From an uncultured Eggerthellaceae bacterium (GTDB lineage Bacteria; Actinomycetota; Coriobacteriia; Coriobacteriales; Eggerthellaceae), in contig CAJURX010000004.1 of assembly GCA_910589125.1 (NCBI GenBank), forward strand, positions 74,009 through 138,008: a DNA stretch of 64,000 bases, written 5' to 3'. The notes beneath the pieces were generated by a model. That model ran no database searches. It was not told the DNA's origin and saw nothing but the letters and a program-made list of their open reading frames with translations. Both the position numbers and the translations under genes were made by a program. Numbering within the stretch: position 1 is the stretch's first letter; every line of letters begins with the position of its first letter. Positions 35,600 through 43,800 of this stretch are shown piece after piece.

Positions 35600-36271
35600 C
35601 TATAGGCTGCGGAACAGCGTCCTGACCTCATCGAGCACCTCGTTCTCAGCCACGACGATCACCTGATCCCCGGGGTAGAGGACCATGTCCGGCTCTGCGA
35701 CCTGCGCGTCATCCTCATAGGCGACCGCCACGATGAGAGAACCCGGAGGCATCTCGATCGAGCCGATGGCGATGCCCTCCTCCTCGGAATGGTGCCGCAT
35801 GCGCCCCACGGTGAACTCCGAGAGGGCTACATTGCCATGATTGAGCGACGACACCACCGAGACCGATCCCAGCAGCGCCTCCTCTTCGATCAGGTTGGCG
35901 ATCAGCGTGGTGGACGACACGCATTCGATGCCCACCTCACGGAAGATGCGCAGGTTCTTCGGGTTGTTCACGCGGGCGATCACGCGTGGGACCGAGAACA
36001 CGCGCTGCGCGATCTCGCATGCGACGAGGTTCGTGTCATCTTGCCCCGTGGCACCCACGAACACATCCGCCTGGCGGATGCCGGCATCCTCTTGGCTGCG
36101 CGAATCGCACCCGTCCCCGTTGATGACCAGATAGTGGCCCTCGAACGTGACGCTCAGCAGGTCGGCGTTCTCGGCGCGCTCTTCGATGACAGCAACCTCA
36201 TTGCCGCTGGCGAGCAGGACGTTCGCCAGATAGGACCCTACTTTTCCCCCGCCCACGATCACGATGTACAT
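35600..36271 (-). CDS. TrkA-type potassium channel regulatory subunit (RCK)
   Basis: Cytoplasmic nucleotide-binding subunit of 223 aa that gates a TrkH/KtrB-type potassium transporter. It has the Rossmann RCK_N domain MYIVIVGGGKVGSYLANVL with the acidic residue after beta-2 (VIEERAENA), and a C-terminal RCK_C domain (about 140-222) with IEMPPGSLIVAVAYED and YPGDQVIVVAE. ATG with AGGGG. It starts 4 bp after the preceding TrkA-type gene, so the two probably assemble together. No membrane TrkH subunit is present in this window. Confidence 0.92.
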   Translation of the reverse strand: MYIVIVGGGKVGSYLANVLLASGNEVAVIEERAENADLLSVTFEGHYLVINGDGCDSRSQEDAGIRQADVFVGATGQDDTNLVACEIAQRVFSVPRVIARVNNPKNLRIFREVGIECVSSTTLIANLIEEEALLGSVSVVSSLNHGNVALSEFTVGRMRHHSEEEGIAIGSIEMPPGSLIVAVAYEDDAQVAEPDMVLYPGDQVIVVAENEVLDEVRTLFRSL

Positions 36272-36275
36272 GACG

Positions 36276-36938
36276 CTACCCCTGCATGTATCTGAGGAAC
36301 TGCTTGATATGGTCATGGCGCACGCATGCGAGCACCGTATCCCCGCTATACAAGAGCGAATCCCGTGCGGGGATGGATGAGGCAGAGCCGTCCAAGCGCT
36401 CGAAGGCGATGATGCGCACCTCATGATCGCGCTCGAGCTCAGAGACCTTGATGCTGCGCGCATCTCCCTCGCTGGACAAGTCGAGCGAGAATCGGAGTAT
36501 CTCGAAATCGCCGAACGTGGACACATGAGAGCCGTGCCCGATCATGACCTTCGAGAACACATCCTCTGCTACGAGCGATGTGCCACACACATAGTCGATG
36601 CCGAGCTGCATGTACGCACGCTCGTGATCGGGATTGTAGAGGCGAGCGATGACGTGGGGAACATCGAACAGGCGGCTTGCCACCTCCGCGCACATGATGT
36701 TCACCTTGTCGTATTGGGTGACGGCAGCCAGAACATCGCATGATTCCACGCCCGCGCGGATCAGCACGTCCTCGTCGAAGCCAACGCCCTGCACTGTAGA
36801 CCCATTGAAGTTGCGCCCTAGGTTTGCGAATGCGTCAGGAGACCTGTCTATGCAGCTGACATTGTTGCCGTTGTCGGAGAGCATGTTCGCAAGCTGCGAA
36901 CCCACTCTGCCACAGCCGACGACGATGATGTTGCTCAC
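36276..36938 (-). CDS. TrkA-type potassium channel regulatory subunit (RCK), second copy
   Basis: Second RCK protein, 220 aa, starting at the GTG that lies two bases after the TAG stop of the muralytic-like gene; longer upstream frames overlap that gene and are rejected. RCK_N begins SNIIVVGCGRVGSQLANML with CIDRSPDAF; RCK_C (about 135-218) carries ISLAGQ-free but equivalent ARSIKVSELE and YSGDTVLACVRHD. Close coupling with the next gene (4 bp) suggests a hetero-oligomer. The link to a cell-wall enzyme is noteworthy because c-di-AMP signalling connects potassium uptake and wall growth in Gram-positives; that link here is inference. Confidence 0.9.
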   Translation of the reverse strand: MSNIIVVGCGRVGSQLANMLSDNGNNVSCIDRSPDAFANLGRNFNGSTVQGVGFDEDVLIRAGVESCDVLAAVTQYDKVNIMCAEVASRLFDVPHVIARLYNPDHERAYMQLGIDYVCGTSLVAEDVFSKVMIGHGSHVSTFGDFEILRFSLDLSSEGDARSIKVSELERDHEVRIIAFERLDGSASSIPARDSLLYSGDTVLACVRHDHIKQFLRYMQG

Positions 36939-36940
36939 TG

Positions 36941-37807
36941 CTAGATCTTCGCCATCTCGGACAAGGTGTTGCGATACCAATGATCGGTGTTGGGCGGGCA
37001 GTAGCGCGCCGCATTGGCATACGTGATGGTGTGCCCATAGATGTTGGCCAGGCCAGCAACGTGAGCATAGATCGCGCTCGTCCAGTTGGACCATGCACCG
37101 CCTGTCCAGCCCCATGCGTTGTACGGAGCGAAGCAATGGGCACCCTTGGTGCTCTCCGTGCAGGAGATCGCTGGGGACCAACGAGGGTCGACGCCGTTCT
37201 CCCATGCAGCCTGCGCGAAATCACCGCCGTGGCCTGCCAGGGGAGAACCTGCCAGATAGGCATCGATGCGCGCCGTCCACTCTTCGATGAACGCGTCGTG
37301 CCCGACCGAGAAATCAACATTGCCGATGCCGACAGCCGCAGAGCTCTTGACGCTCTGAGCCTCTTGCGCCTGCTGGATGGCCTCTTGCTCGGCCTGCCTC
37401 TCAGCCTCTTCGGCTGCGATGCGCGCCTCTTCTTCTGCCGCTTGCACCTGGGAGATGGCGCCATCAAGGTTGCGAGACGCGCCGGTCTCCAGGATGAATC
37501 CCTCAGATGATGCGCTGTCTGCACCTAGGGAAGCCGTGCTCGCGAACTGGGTGCTCTGCGCCTGCATCTGGATGGATGCATCCTCGGCATGACCCGTGTT
37601 GTTCTGCATGGACACCGTGACCAGACCAGCGGCGAATGCGATGACGGGGACGACCAGCACCACCGAGATGCGACGGAACAGGCTCGTGCGATGCATGGAC
37701 GCAGACCCGCGCGATGCTGCATGCATCACGTTCGCGTGCTTCGCACCTGAGATCGCATGTCGTGCGTGCGACGCCGTATGCTTGCCTCTTGCCAACCCAT
37801 TCTCCAT
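36941..37807 (-). CDS. Exported lysozyme/transglycosylase-like cell-wall enzyme
   Basis: Protein of 288 aa. A basic His/Ala-rich cytoplasmic tail (1-45) precedes an uncleaved-looking membrane helix (47-66). A coiled-coil stalk rich in Glu/Ala/Gln (about 113-152) follows, then a C-terminal domain of about 120 residues with NGVDPRWSPAISCTESTKG. The Glu218 in this segment fits the catalytic acid of lysozyme-fold enzymes; the two cysteines (216 and 225) could form a disulfide. Closing features are AWGWTGGAWSNW and CPPNTDHWYRNTL. The enzymatic call is by motif only. ATG with AAGGGG. First gene of an operon with two TrkA-type subunits, preceded by a leader of roughly 200 nt. Confidence 0.75.
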   Translation of the reverse strand: MENGLARGKHTASHARHAISGAKHANVMHAASRGSASMHRTSLFRRISVVLVVPVIAFAAGLVTVSMQNNTGHAEDASIQMQAQSTQFASTASLGADSASSEGFILETGASRNLDGAISQVQAAEEEARIAAEEAERQAEQEAIQQAQEAQSVKSSAAVGIGNVDFSVGHDAFIEEWTARIDAYLAGSPLAGHGGDFAQAAWENGVDPRWSPAISCTESTKGAHCFAPYNAWGWTGGAWSNWTSAIYAHVAGLANIYGHTITYANAARYCPPNTDHWYRNTLSEMAKI

Positions 37808-38010
37808 CTGCGTTGCCCCTTCCCGCTCCGTGCTCTTGCAGGATAGGACAGCGCGTCATTCCAGCTGTTCCATTCAACGTACACATGCACCCCTTCTTGG
37901 AGCGCCTGCGCATGCGCGCAAACGGGGCCGATGATTATCGGCGACAGCTGGGTGTGTTGTGTGAGTGGGTTTGCTGCCAGAAGAAGGCGTGTATGTAAGT
38001 TGGTCATGAC

Positions 38011-38041
38011 ATTCTACCCTAGTTTGCGCACCGATGCGCAA
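38011..38041 (-). promoter_or_regulatory. Promoter and palindrome upstream of the muralytic/TrkA operon
   Basis: On the minus strand a perfect palindrome TTGCGCA-4 nt-TGCGCAA (38024-38041) lies just upstream of the -10-like TAGAAT (38011-38016). The palindrome would cover the -35 region, as an operator would. Transcription from here gives a leader of about 200 nt before the start codon at 37807. The palindrome could alternatively be part of the terminator of the CBS gene. Confidence 0.4.
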
Positions 38042-38068
38042 GATTAAGGGTAACGGTTGTGCGCCCTT

Positions 38069-38893
38069 TTACTCTGCGACCAAGGACACCTTCACGCTGG
38101 AGATCCTCGAGCGGCGCATTTTCTCCACGGTGAACGCGTAGCCGTCCTCCACCAGAGCGCTGCCCACCTCAGGATACGATTCCATGCGATTCATGAGCCA
38201 ACCTGCCAGCGTGTCATAGTCGTCCGACTCCTCCACCGGCCAGCCCATCTCCTGAGCATCCTCGACGGGAAGGCGGCCATCTGCGCGCCATGCATCCGCA
38301 CCGCACGCGGTGACCAGATCGCCACCAAGGTCGGATTCATCGGCTATCTCGCCAACGATCTCCTCCACGATATCCTCGACCGTGACCACGCCCTCGGTCC
38401 CACCGTATTCGTCGACCACGATGGCCATCTGCTGATGAGCAGCCTGCATCTCCCCGAGGAGCGGGATGACATCCTTCGTCTCGGGGACGAAGAGGGGCTC
38501 ATACATGAAATCAGATACGGGAGCATCCACCGAGCCATCCATGAGCGGACCGATGAGGTCCTTGTAATGCACGATCCCGATGATGTCGTCGATGCCGCCA
38601 CGGCAGACAGGCAGGCGGGAGTATCCGGTGCCGCGCATGCGCTCGAGCGCTTGGCGCCCCGTTTCATCCGCCTCTACCAGCATCACGTCCACGCGAGGCG
38701 TGCAGATATCATCAGCCGTGGCATCACCCAGGTCGATGATGTCCTGGATCATGCGCTTCTCTTCGTCGGCGAGGTCCTCAGCCGCATCCACGAGCTCGCG
38801 GAGCTCGTCCTCAGATGCGGATTCGCGCCTACCAGCAGTAAGACGCTCGAAGAAGCCTTGCTTCGGCTTTTCCTTGCTCGTGTCGGGATCCAT
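38069..38893 (-). CDS. CBS-domain/CorC-HlyC-type protein
   Basis: Cytoplasmic protein of 274 aa lacking the membrane DUF21 domain, as in CorC. A CBS pair spans about 60-195 (CTPRVDVMLVEADETGRQAL, GYSRLPVCRGGIDDIIGIVHY, MAIVVDEYGGTEGVVTVEDI) and a CorC_HlyC domain forms the C-terminus (about 210-274). Such proteins bind adenine nucleotides and modulate magnesium or cobalt efflux or envelope functions. There is no clear Shine-Dalgarno at the ATG, which lies 15 bp after the stop of the YMDP-repeat protein, so translation may depend on the upstream gene. Confidence 0.88.
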   Translation of the reverse strand: MDPDTSKEKPKQGFFERLTAGRRESASEDELRELVDAAEDLADEEKRMIQDIIDLGDATADDICTPRVDVMLVEADETGRQALERMRGTGYSRLPVCRGGIDDIIGIVHYKDLIGPLMDGSVDAPVSDFMYEPLFVPETKDVIPLLGEMQAAHQQMAIVVDEYGGTEGVVTVEDIVEEIVGEIADESDLGGDLVTACGADAWRADGRLPVEDAQEMGWPVEESDDYDTLAGWLMNRMESYPEVGSALVEDGYAFTVEKMRRSRISSVKVSLVAE

Positions 38894-38908
38894 CGTCGTA
38901 TGCAGGTG

Positions 38909-39913
38909 CTAGCCCAGCGGGTTGGGGATGGGGATCCTCCAGATGGCGCCGAACGGGCTGTTGTTATAGAACACAGACCACGTGCGCGCTTGACCCTCGC
39001 CGAAGAGGCCCGCGTAGATGAACACGATCATGAAGAGGAGCACTACGAACAGGATCAACGAGAAGATGAGGCCAACGGTGGCGAAGATCTGCCCCGTCTC
39101 TGCCTTCGGAGACCTGCCACCCTGCGCCATGTAGGACTTGCTCATCTTGCGCACGACGATGCCGAGGACAAGGCCCACCGGAGGGATGAGCGCGAACACC
39201 ACGGACAGGATGCCCAAGATCATGCAGAGCGTGGCCTTGCCCGCGGAAGGCTCAGGACCCATGGGCATGGGAGCCTGCTGCTTCGCTGCCTGCTTGGCAG
39301 CCTTCGCCGCCTGCTTCGCTGCGTGCTTGTCCATGACGGGCTCGGGCTGCGGCGCAGGAGCAGGCTGAGCCTGCTGCGCTGGCATTGCTTGCGGTGCGGC
39401 ACCAGGCATCTGCTGGGGAGTCGCGCCGGGCATCTGCCCATAGGGCTGCTGCATCCCCGGATACGCCTGCTGCATCTGGTCGGGCATCTGCTGCTGACCA
39501 TATCCGGCCATCTGCTGCATGTACTGCTGCTCGGGATCCATGTAGGGCTGCTGAGCGCCCATGGTGGGATCCATCTCAGGGTATGCTCCCGACATGCCAC
39601 CCATAGCCATGTCCGGATCCATGTACCCACCCTGCGGATACTGCCCATAGGGGTCTTGCTGCATGGGCTGACCATACATGCCCTGCTGGTCCATGTACAT
39701 CTGATTCGGGTCCATATAGGGCTGCTGGACCTGATTCGGATCCATGTACTGCTGCTGCGCGTATATCTCCTGCGGAGAGGGCATCCCGCCAGGGTATCCT
39801 CCCTGCTGATATTGCCCCCACGCCGGGTCTGGCTGACCGTACATCGACGGATCGACCGGCTCTCCGTAACCCATCGGCTGGCCGTTGTTGTCGTATCTCA
39901 TGTTATCCGGCAT
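38909..39913 (-). CDS. YMDP-repeat, Gln/Met/Pro-rich two-helix membrane protein
   Basis: Function unknown. From the ATG with AAAGGG the protein is 334 aa. The first 190 residues are low complexity, rich in Gln, Pro, Met, Tyr and Gly, with at least five YMDP units (for example QYMDPNQVQQPYMDPNQ). A short Lys/Ala/Gln coiled segment (KHAAKQAAKAAKQAAKQQ) follows, then two membrane helices at about 223-247 and 275-300 in a DUF4190-like arrangement. The tail should be cytoplasmic. The Pro/Gln-rich head recalls proteins that bind or phase-separate, but this is speculation. Confidence 0.82.
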   Translation of the reverse strand: MPDNMRYDNNGQPMGYGEPVDPSMYGQPDPAWGQYQQGGYPGGMPSPQEIYAQQQYMDPNQVQQPYMDPNQMYMDQQGMYGQPMQQDPYGQYPQGGYMDPDMAMGGMSGAYPEMDPTMGAQQPYMDPEQQYMQQMAGYGQQQMPDQMQQAYPGMQQPYGQMPGATPQQMPGAAPQAMPAQQAQPAPAPQPEPVMDKHAAKQAAKAAKQAAKQQAPMPMGPEPSAGKATLCMILGILSVVFALIPPVGLVLGIVVRKMSKSYMAQGGRSPKAETGQIFATVGLIFSLILFVVLLFMIVFIYAGLFGEGQARTWSVFYNNSPFGAIWRIPIPNPLG

Positions 39914-40050
39914 CTGAGACCCTTTTCGCTCTATGGACCATAGGCGTACCATCCATGGCGTGCCCGCTTTTCGATAGTATCGCTTGCATATTGTACTAGA
40001 CCTGCAGGATTACAGCGAATGTTTTTATCGTTGACGGGGCCTGAGAAGAG

Positions 40051-40078
40051 ACCGAGCCGGGAGAGGACCCGGCTCGGT
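40051..40078 (-). terminator. Hairpin terminator after cydB
   Basis: Perfect 11-bp arms ACCGAGCCGGG / CCCGGCTCGGT with a 6-nt loop, about 45 bp beyond the cydB stop. The following CTCTTCTC is only moderately U-rich. Confidence 0.6.
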
Positions 40079-40121
40079 TGGATGCCTATGGGGAATGCGG
40101 CGAAGAGCGCAGCGAGCGTGC

Positions 40122-41168
40122 CTATTCCGCCTCGATCGCCACGCGACCGCGGAATGTCCGGTAGATGAGCACGTGATACACCAGCACGAGCGGAAGCCCG
40201 ATGCAGAGGATCACCGTCATGTACCCGAGCGATGCGTCGGTCGCACCTGCGCTCATCAGCGTGAGCGGTGCACCTACGCTGTCGGGCGACGCCATGACCA
40301 GAACGGGGAACATGCTGCACGCCACCAGGAACACGAGCGCCACCGCAGCAACGCACTGCCCCAGGAACACCCACAGGTAGCTCCTGCTCTCGCCCGTCTT
40401 GCGCCCGTTGTAGTCCAAGATCATGGCGAAGGCCAGTCCCACGACGAAGAGCGCAGCGCACAGGAAGCGCGGTATCTCCAACTCGGGTGCCATCTCCATC
40501 GTGTTGCCCATCATGGCGAACAAGAGGATGGTGAGCGCCGCGAAGAGCACGAACGAGATGAGCTGGCTGGGAAGGCGCAGCTTCGCCGCCTGCTGCTGGA
40601 GCTCCGAGCCGAGGGGCGCCTTCAGCGCAAGCCAGCACGCTCCCGCGGAGACGAACATGGCAAGCCCGAGCAGGCCCGTCAGCAACGTGAACGGCGTGAT
40701 GAGGCCCAGCAGGGGGATGCCCGTGTAGTTCCCGTCAGCATCCATGGGGATGCCCGCGATCACGTTGCCCACCGCCACGCCGAAGAGGATGGCCGGCAAC
40801 AGCGACCCCAAGAAGAAGCACGCGTTCCACACAGGGCGCCACTTCTTGTCGCCCTCATAGAACTCGAAGCAGACCGCGCGCACGATCAGCGCGAACAGCA
40901 CGAGCATGATGGCCAGATAGAAGCCTGAGAACGTCGTGGCATACGCATCGGGGAACGCCGCGAAGAGCGCGCCTCCCGCCGTGAGCAGCCACACCTCGTT
41001 GCCATCCCACACCGGACCGATCGAGCGGCGGCAGACCTGCCTGTCCCGGTCGTCCTTGCAGAGGAACGGATACAGGATGCCTACGCCCAGGTCGAACCCA
41101 TCCAGCACGAAGTAGCCTGCGATCAGCAGGAAGATCAAGAAGAACCAGAGGATAGCCAATGCGCTCAT
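40122..41168 (-). CDS. cydB: Cytochrome bd quinol oxidase subunit II
   Basis: Membrane subunit of 348 aa with about eight or nine hydrophobic helices. It begins LAILWFFLIFLLIAGYFVLDGFDLGVG, the classic CydB N-terminus, and contains GPVWDGNEVWL. It pairs with CydA to reduce oxygen with menaquinol at high affinity, generating proton motive force without pumping. The ATG overlaps the cydA stop (ATGA), so the subunits are translationally coupled. The CydCD assembly transporter is not in this window. Expected role: oxygen scavenging by an anaerobe or microaerophile. Confidence 0.96.
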   Translation of the reverse strand: MSALAILWFFLIFLLIAGYFVLDGFDLGVGILYPFLCKDDRDRQVCRRSIGPVWDGNEVWLLTAGGALFAAFPDAYATTFSGFYLAIMLVLFALIVRAVCFEFYEGDKKWRPVWNACFFLGSLLPAILFGVAVGNVIAGIPMDADGNYTGIPLLGLITPFTLLTGLLGLAMFVSAGACWLALKAPLGSELQQQAAKLRLPSQLISFVLFAALTILLFAMMGNTMEMAPELEIPRFLCAALFVVGLAFAMILDYNGRKTGESRSYLWVFLGQCVAAVALVFLVACSMFPVLVMASPDSVGAPLTLMSAGATDASLGYMTVILCIGLPLVLVYHVLIYRTFRGRVAIEAE

Positions 41169-42694
41169 CTCGCATCGCCCCCTTCCGTGGTGACAGCGAC
41201 CTTCGCTGCGACCGCCTCCGCCACTGCGCCATCAGCCTCCACATCCTTGAAGCTGATATCCGCTTCGTCATCCTCAGCGTCGCGCGCTGCGCGCTCATCT
41301 GCCGCATTCGGATCACCGTCGCGCACTGGCCCCTCTTTCACGAACCGTGCGACGACGCGCCACCATCCGACGAACAGCATGAGGTAGACCGCGAAGAACA
41401 GGATCAGCGTGATGACCACCTCGAACGGCTGCACCGACACGCTGGTGCCCACATTCGTGTGCAGGAACACGCCCTCCGGGCCCGTGTTCGACGGATAGAC
41501 CACGTACGGCTGGCGCCCGACCTCTGCCGTCAGCCACCCGGTCTGGATGGCGAGGAACGGGAAGATCGGAGAGATGATGAGCAGCCATTGGAGCCAGCGC
41601 ATGTCCTTGACGCCGCGCTTCGCGCGCGTGCGCCCGAAGATGAGCGCCAGCAGCAGGCAGACCACGATCACGCCGAACAAGGCGACCATGATGTGATAGA
41701 CCTGATACACGAAGTTCACAGGGAGCGTGCTCACATCGAGGCCCGCGAATTGCTCGGTCTGCGCCAGGTCGTTGAGGCCCGGGTACTCGGTGTCGAACGT
41801 GCCCGTTGCCAGGAAGCTCGTGCCACCGGGGATGCCCAGGGTCACAGCCTCTTCGCCCTCTTCGTCGACGAAGCCGAACAACGATAGCTCCGGAGCTTCG
41901 GTCTCATACTGGCCCTCCATCATGGCCAGCTTCGTGGGTTGCTCCTCCCATACCTCCACAGCAGCCGTGTGCGCAGCACCCAGCAGCAGCACAACGGAGA
42001 CGATGCCCACCACGCTGCCGACGCGGAGCATCGTATGCGCCGCACGGCTCTCGCGCCCCTTGTACATGTACCATGCCGCAACGGCGATGGTGACGAACGC
42101 ACCCATGACCAAGAGCGCCAACACCGTGTGAGCATAGCGCGGGAGCGTGGAGGGATTGAACGCCGCGGCGAAGAAGTCCGTGATCCATGCCTCGGTGCCA
42201 TCGGGCGAGAGCACAGCACCTGCCGGCGTCTGCATCCACGAGTTCGCTATCAGGATCCAGAGCGCCGAGAGCGCCGATCCCGCGAACGTGAGCCATGCGC
42301 TGGCCACGTAGAGGCCCGGCTTGATCTTGTTGCGCCCGAAGATGATGAACCCAAGGAAGATGGATTCCAAGAAGAATGCGAACAGCGCCTCGGCCGCGAG
42401 CGGTGCACCGAAGATGTCGCCCACGAAGCGGGAGTAGTTCGCCCAGTTCGTACCGAACGAGAACTCCATCGTGATGCCCGTGGCAACGCCTATCGCGAAC
42501 GTGGCCGTGTAGATCCGCACCCACATGCGAGCTAGCGCGTCATCTTCCGGATCACCTGAGCGGTGGGCCTTCGTGACGAAGATCGCCATGATGAGGCCAA
42601 TGCCTATCGTGATCGGCACGAAGATGAAGTGGTAGCTGGCAGTGAGGGCGAACTGGATCCGCGACAGAAGGACCTGGTCGGCAAAGATATCCAT
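41165..42694 (-). CDS. cydA: Cytochrome bd quinol oxidase subunit I
   Basis: Haem-bearing subunit of 509 aa. The N-terminus shows the haem-ligand region LTASYHFIFVPITIGIGLIMAI; EFSFGTNWANYSRFVGDIFG and FFLESIFLGFIIFGRNKI follow, with about nine hydrophobic helices. The periplasmic quinol loop sits around residues 250-300. A hydrophilic, acidic C-terminal tail of about 50 residues (ERAARDAEDDEADISFKD) extends past the last helix. ATG with AAGGAGGCG. A -10-like TACAAT lies at 42730-42735 on the minus strand. Operon with cydB. Confidence 0.96.
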   Translation of the reverse strand: MDIFADQVLLSRIQFALTASYHFIFVPITIGIGLIMAIFVTKAHRSGDPEDDALARMWVRIYTATFAIGVATGITMEFSFGTNWANYSRFVGDIFGAPLAAEALFAFFLESIFLGFIIFGRNKIKPGLYVASAWLTFAGSALSALWILIANSWMQTPAGAVLSPDGTEAWITDFFAAAFNPSTLPRYAHTVLALLVMGAFVTIAVAAWYMYKGRESRAAHTMLRVGSVVGIVSVVLLLGAAHTAAVEVWEEQPTKLAMMEGQYETEAPELSLFGFVDEEGEEAVTLGIPGGTSFLATGTFDTEYPGLNDLAQTEQFAGLDVSTLPVNFVYQVYHIMVALFGVIVVCLLLALIFGRTRAKRGVKDMRWLQWLLIISPIFPFLAIQTGWLTAEVGRQPYVVYPSNTGPEGVFLHTNVGTSVSVQPFEVVITLILFFAVYLMLFVGWWRVVARFVKEGPVRDGDPNAADERAARDAEDDEADISFKDVEADGAVAEAVAAKVAVTTEGGDAR

Positions 42695-42794
42695 AACGCC
42701 TCCTTATGCCTGTTGACATGACGTGTGGGATTGTACGGCAAAGAGCCGCATGCGGTCTGCTGATCATCGCATTTCGATCGCGTGCTGTTACGCG

Positions 42795-42820
42795 AGGGCT
42801 TCTGCCCCGAGGGCAGCCCT
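42795..42820 (-). terminator. Hairpin at the end of the LPXTG protein gene
   Basis: AGGGCT / AGCCCT outer arms with an inner TGCCC/GGGCA stem, overlapping the stop codon. There is no T-run, so termination efficiency is uncertain. Confidence 0.45.
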
Positions 42821-43790
42821 AGCGCTGGCGACCCCTCCGGAAGAAGAGCACGACGCACGCCGTGAGCGCAGCGGCTCCCGCTATCAGGAGCAGAGCGCTG
42901 GCATCCACGACCTGGCCATCCCCCGTGCGAGGCAAGTTGCTCTTGCCACCCTGCGCGGTGCCTCCTGAGCTGCCCGAGCCGCCATTGCTTCCGCCTGGGC
43001 CGTTCCCCGAGCCGCCACCGGTGCCACCCGCACCATCTGCGTTGCCATCACCCTGCGCACCACCGTTGCCGTCACCAGATCCGGGAGGCGTGCTCCCATC
43101 CGGACCGCCCGGTTTCTGGGTGTCGTCCGCATCACCCGGCCCAGCAGGGTCCTGGGAGTCATCCGGGTCGCCATCGCCCCCTGGCCCATCACCAGGGAGC
43201 ATGCTGAGCGCATCGTCGGCGTCATCTGAGCCCGGCACGCTATCCACGCCCCCGCTGGTGGTGACGCCCTCCATGCCGAGCACGGCCACGCGTGCTGTAT
43301 CAGCGGGTACGGTGAGCGTTCCCAGCACGAATCGGTCGCTATCGGCTGTGATGGCGTCGGTCCCATTGGACACGACCACGGTCAGCAGGTCATCATGGGA
43401 TACCGCATGGCACGAAGCCAAGGCGAGCGCTTCAGGTGTGAATGCGAAGGTGCACCCACCAAGCGCGTTGCCCTGAGCATCCAGAGCGCCTAGCTTCACG
43501 GACGCCGACGTGCGCGCCTGCGCTTGGAGCAGCTCCACCAGCACCGTCGCATCGGTCAGCTTCGTGAGGCGCACGTTCCCATCTGCCACCACCGCGCTTG
43601 GCTGCGGCTCCTGTGCCGTGACGGGGTCATCAGCCACCACTCTCGCGTCATCACCAGCCTGTTCGGCGAATGCCACATGAGGCGCCGCCGCAACGGATCC
43701 CCATGCTAGCCCGCATGCCAACGCCACCGCACAGGCACACGCACCGAGCCCTCGTCCCATCGCAGCGATCATGCTCTCGGTCCTCTTCAT
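42819..43790 (-). CDS. LPXTG-anchored surface protein with possible cohesin-like domain
   Basis: Cell-wall protein of 323 aa. The signal peptide (about 1-43) ends AFAEQ. A beta-rich domain (about 66-180) reads like a cohesin: FAFTPEALALASCHAVSH, then VLGTLTVPADTARVAVLGMEG. A Gly/Asp/Pro/Ser-rich spacer (about 183-283) lifts it from the wall. The C-terminus is a textbook sortase signal: LPRTG at 286-290, a hydrophobic helix and RRGRQR. It starts 10 bp after the giant dockerin-containing protein and is surely co-transcribed. The LPXTG call is firm; the cohesin call is tentative. No sortase gene is in this window. Confidence 0.88.
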   Translation of the reverse strand: MKRTESMIAAMGRGLGACACAVALACGLAWGSVAAAPHVAFAEQAGDDARVVADDPVTAQEPQPSAVVADGNVRLTKLTDATVLVELLQAQARTSASVKLGALDAQGNALGGCTFAFTPEALALASCHAVSHDDLLTVVVSNGTDAITADSDRFVLGTLTVPADTARVAVLGMEGVTTSGGVDSVPGSDDADDALSMLPGDGPGGDGDPDDSQDPAGPGDADDTQKPGGPDGSTPPGSGDGNGGAQGDGNADGAGGTGGGSGNGPGGSNGGSGSSGGTAQGGKSNLPRTGDGQVVDASALLLIAGAAALTACVVLFFRRGRQR

Positions 43791-43800
43791 CAGCGCTCAC

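Noticed and set aside
37726..38007. Possible 93-aa leader gene before the muralytic-like protein
   Set aside because: It overlaps the real gene in another frame, has no Shine-Dalgarno, and its ATG lies too close to the -10 element to be downstream of the transcription start.
37808..38010. c-di-AMP (ydaO) riboswitch in the muralytic/TrkA leader
   Set aside because: The conserved blocks expected for ydaO, such as the GGGG-x-TGAATC-like segment, were not found. Kept only as a generic structured leader.
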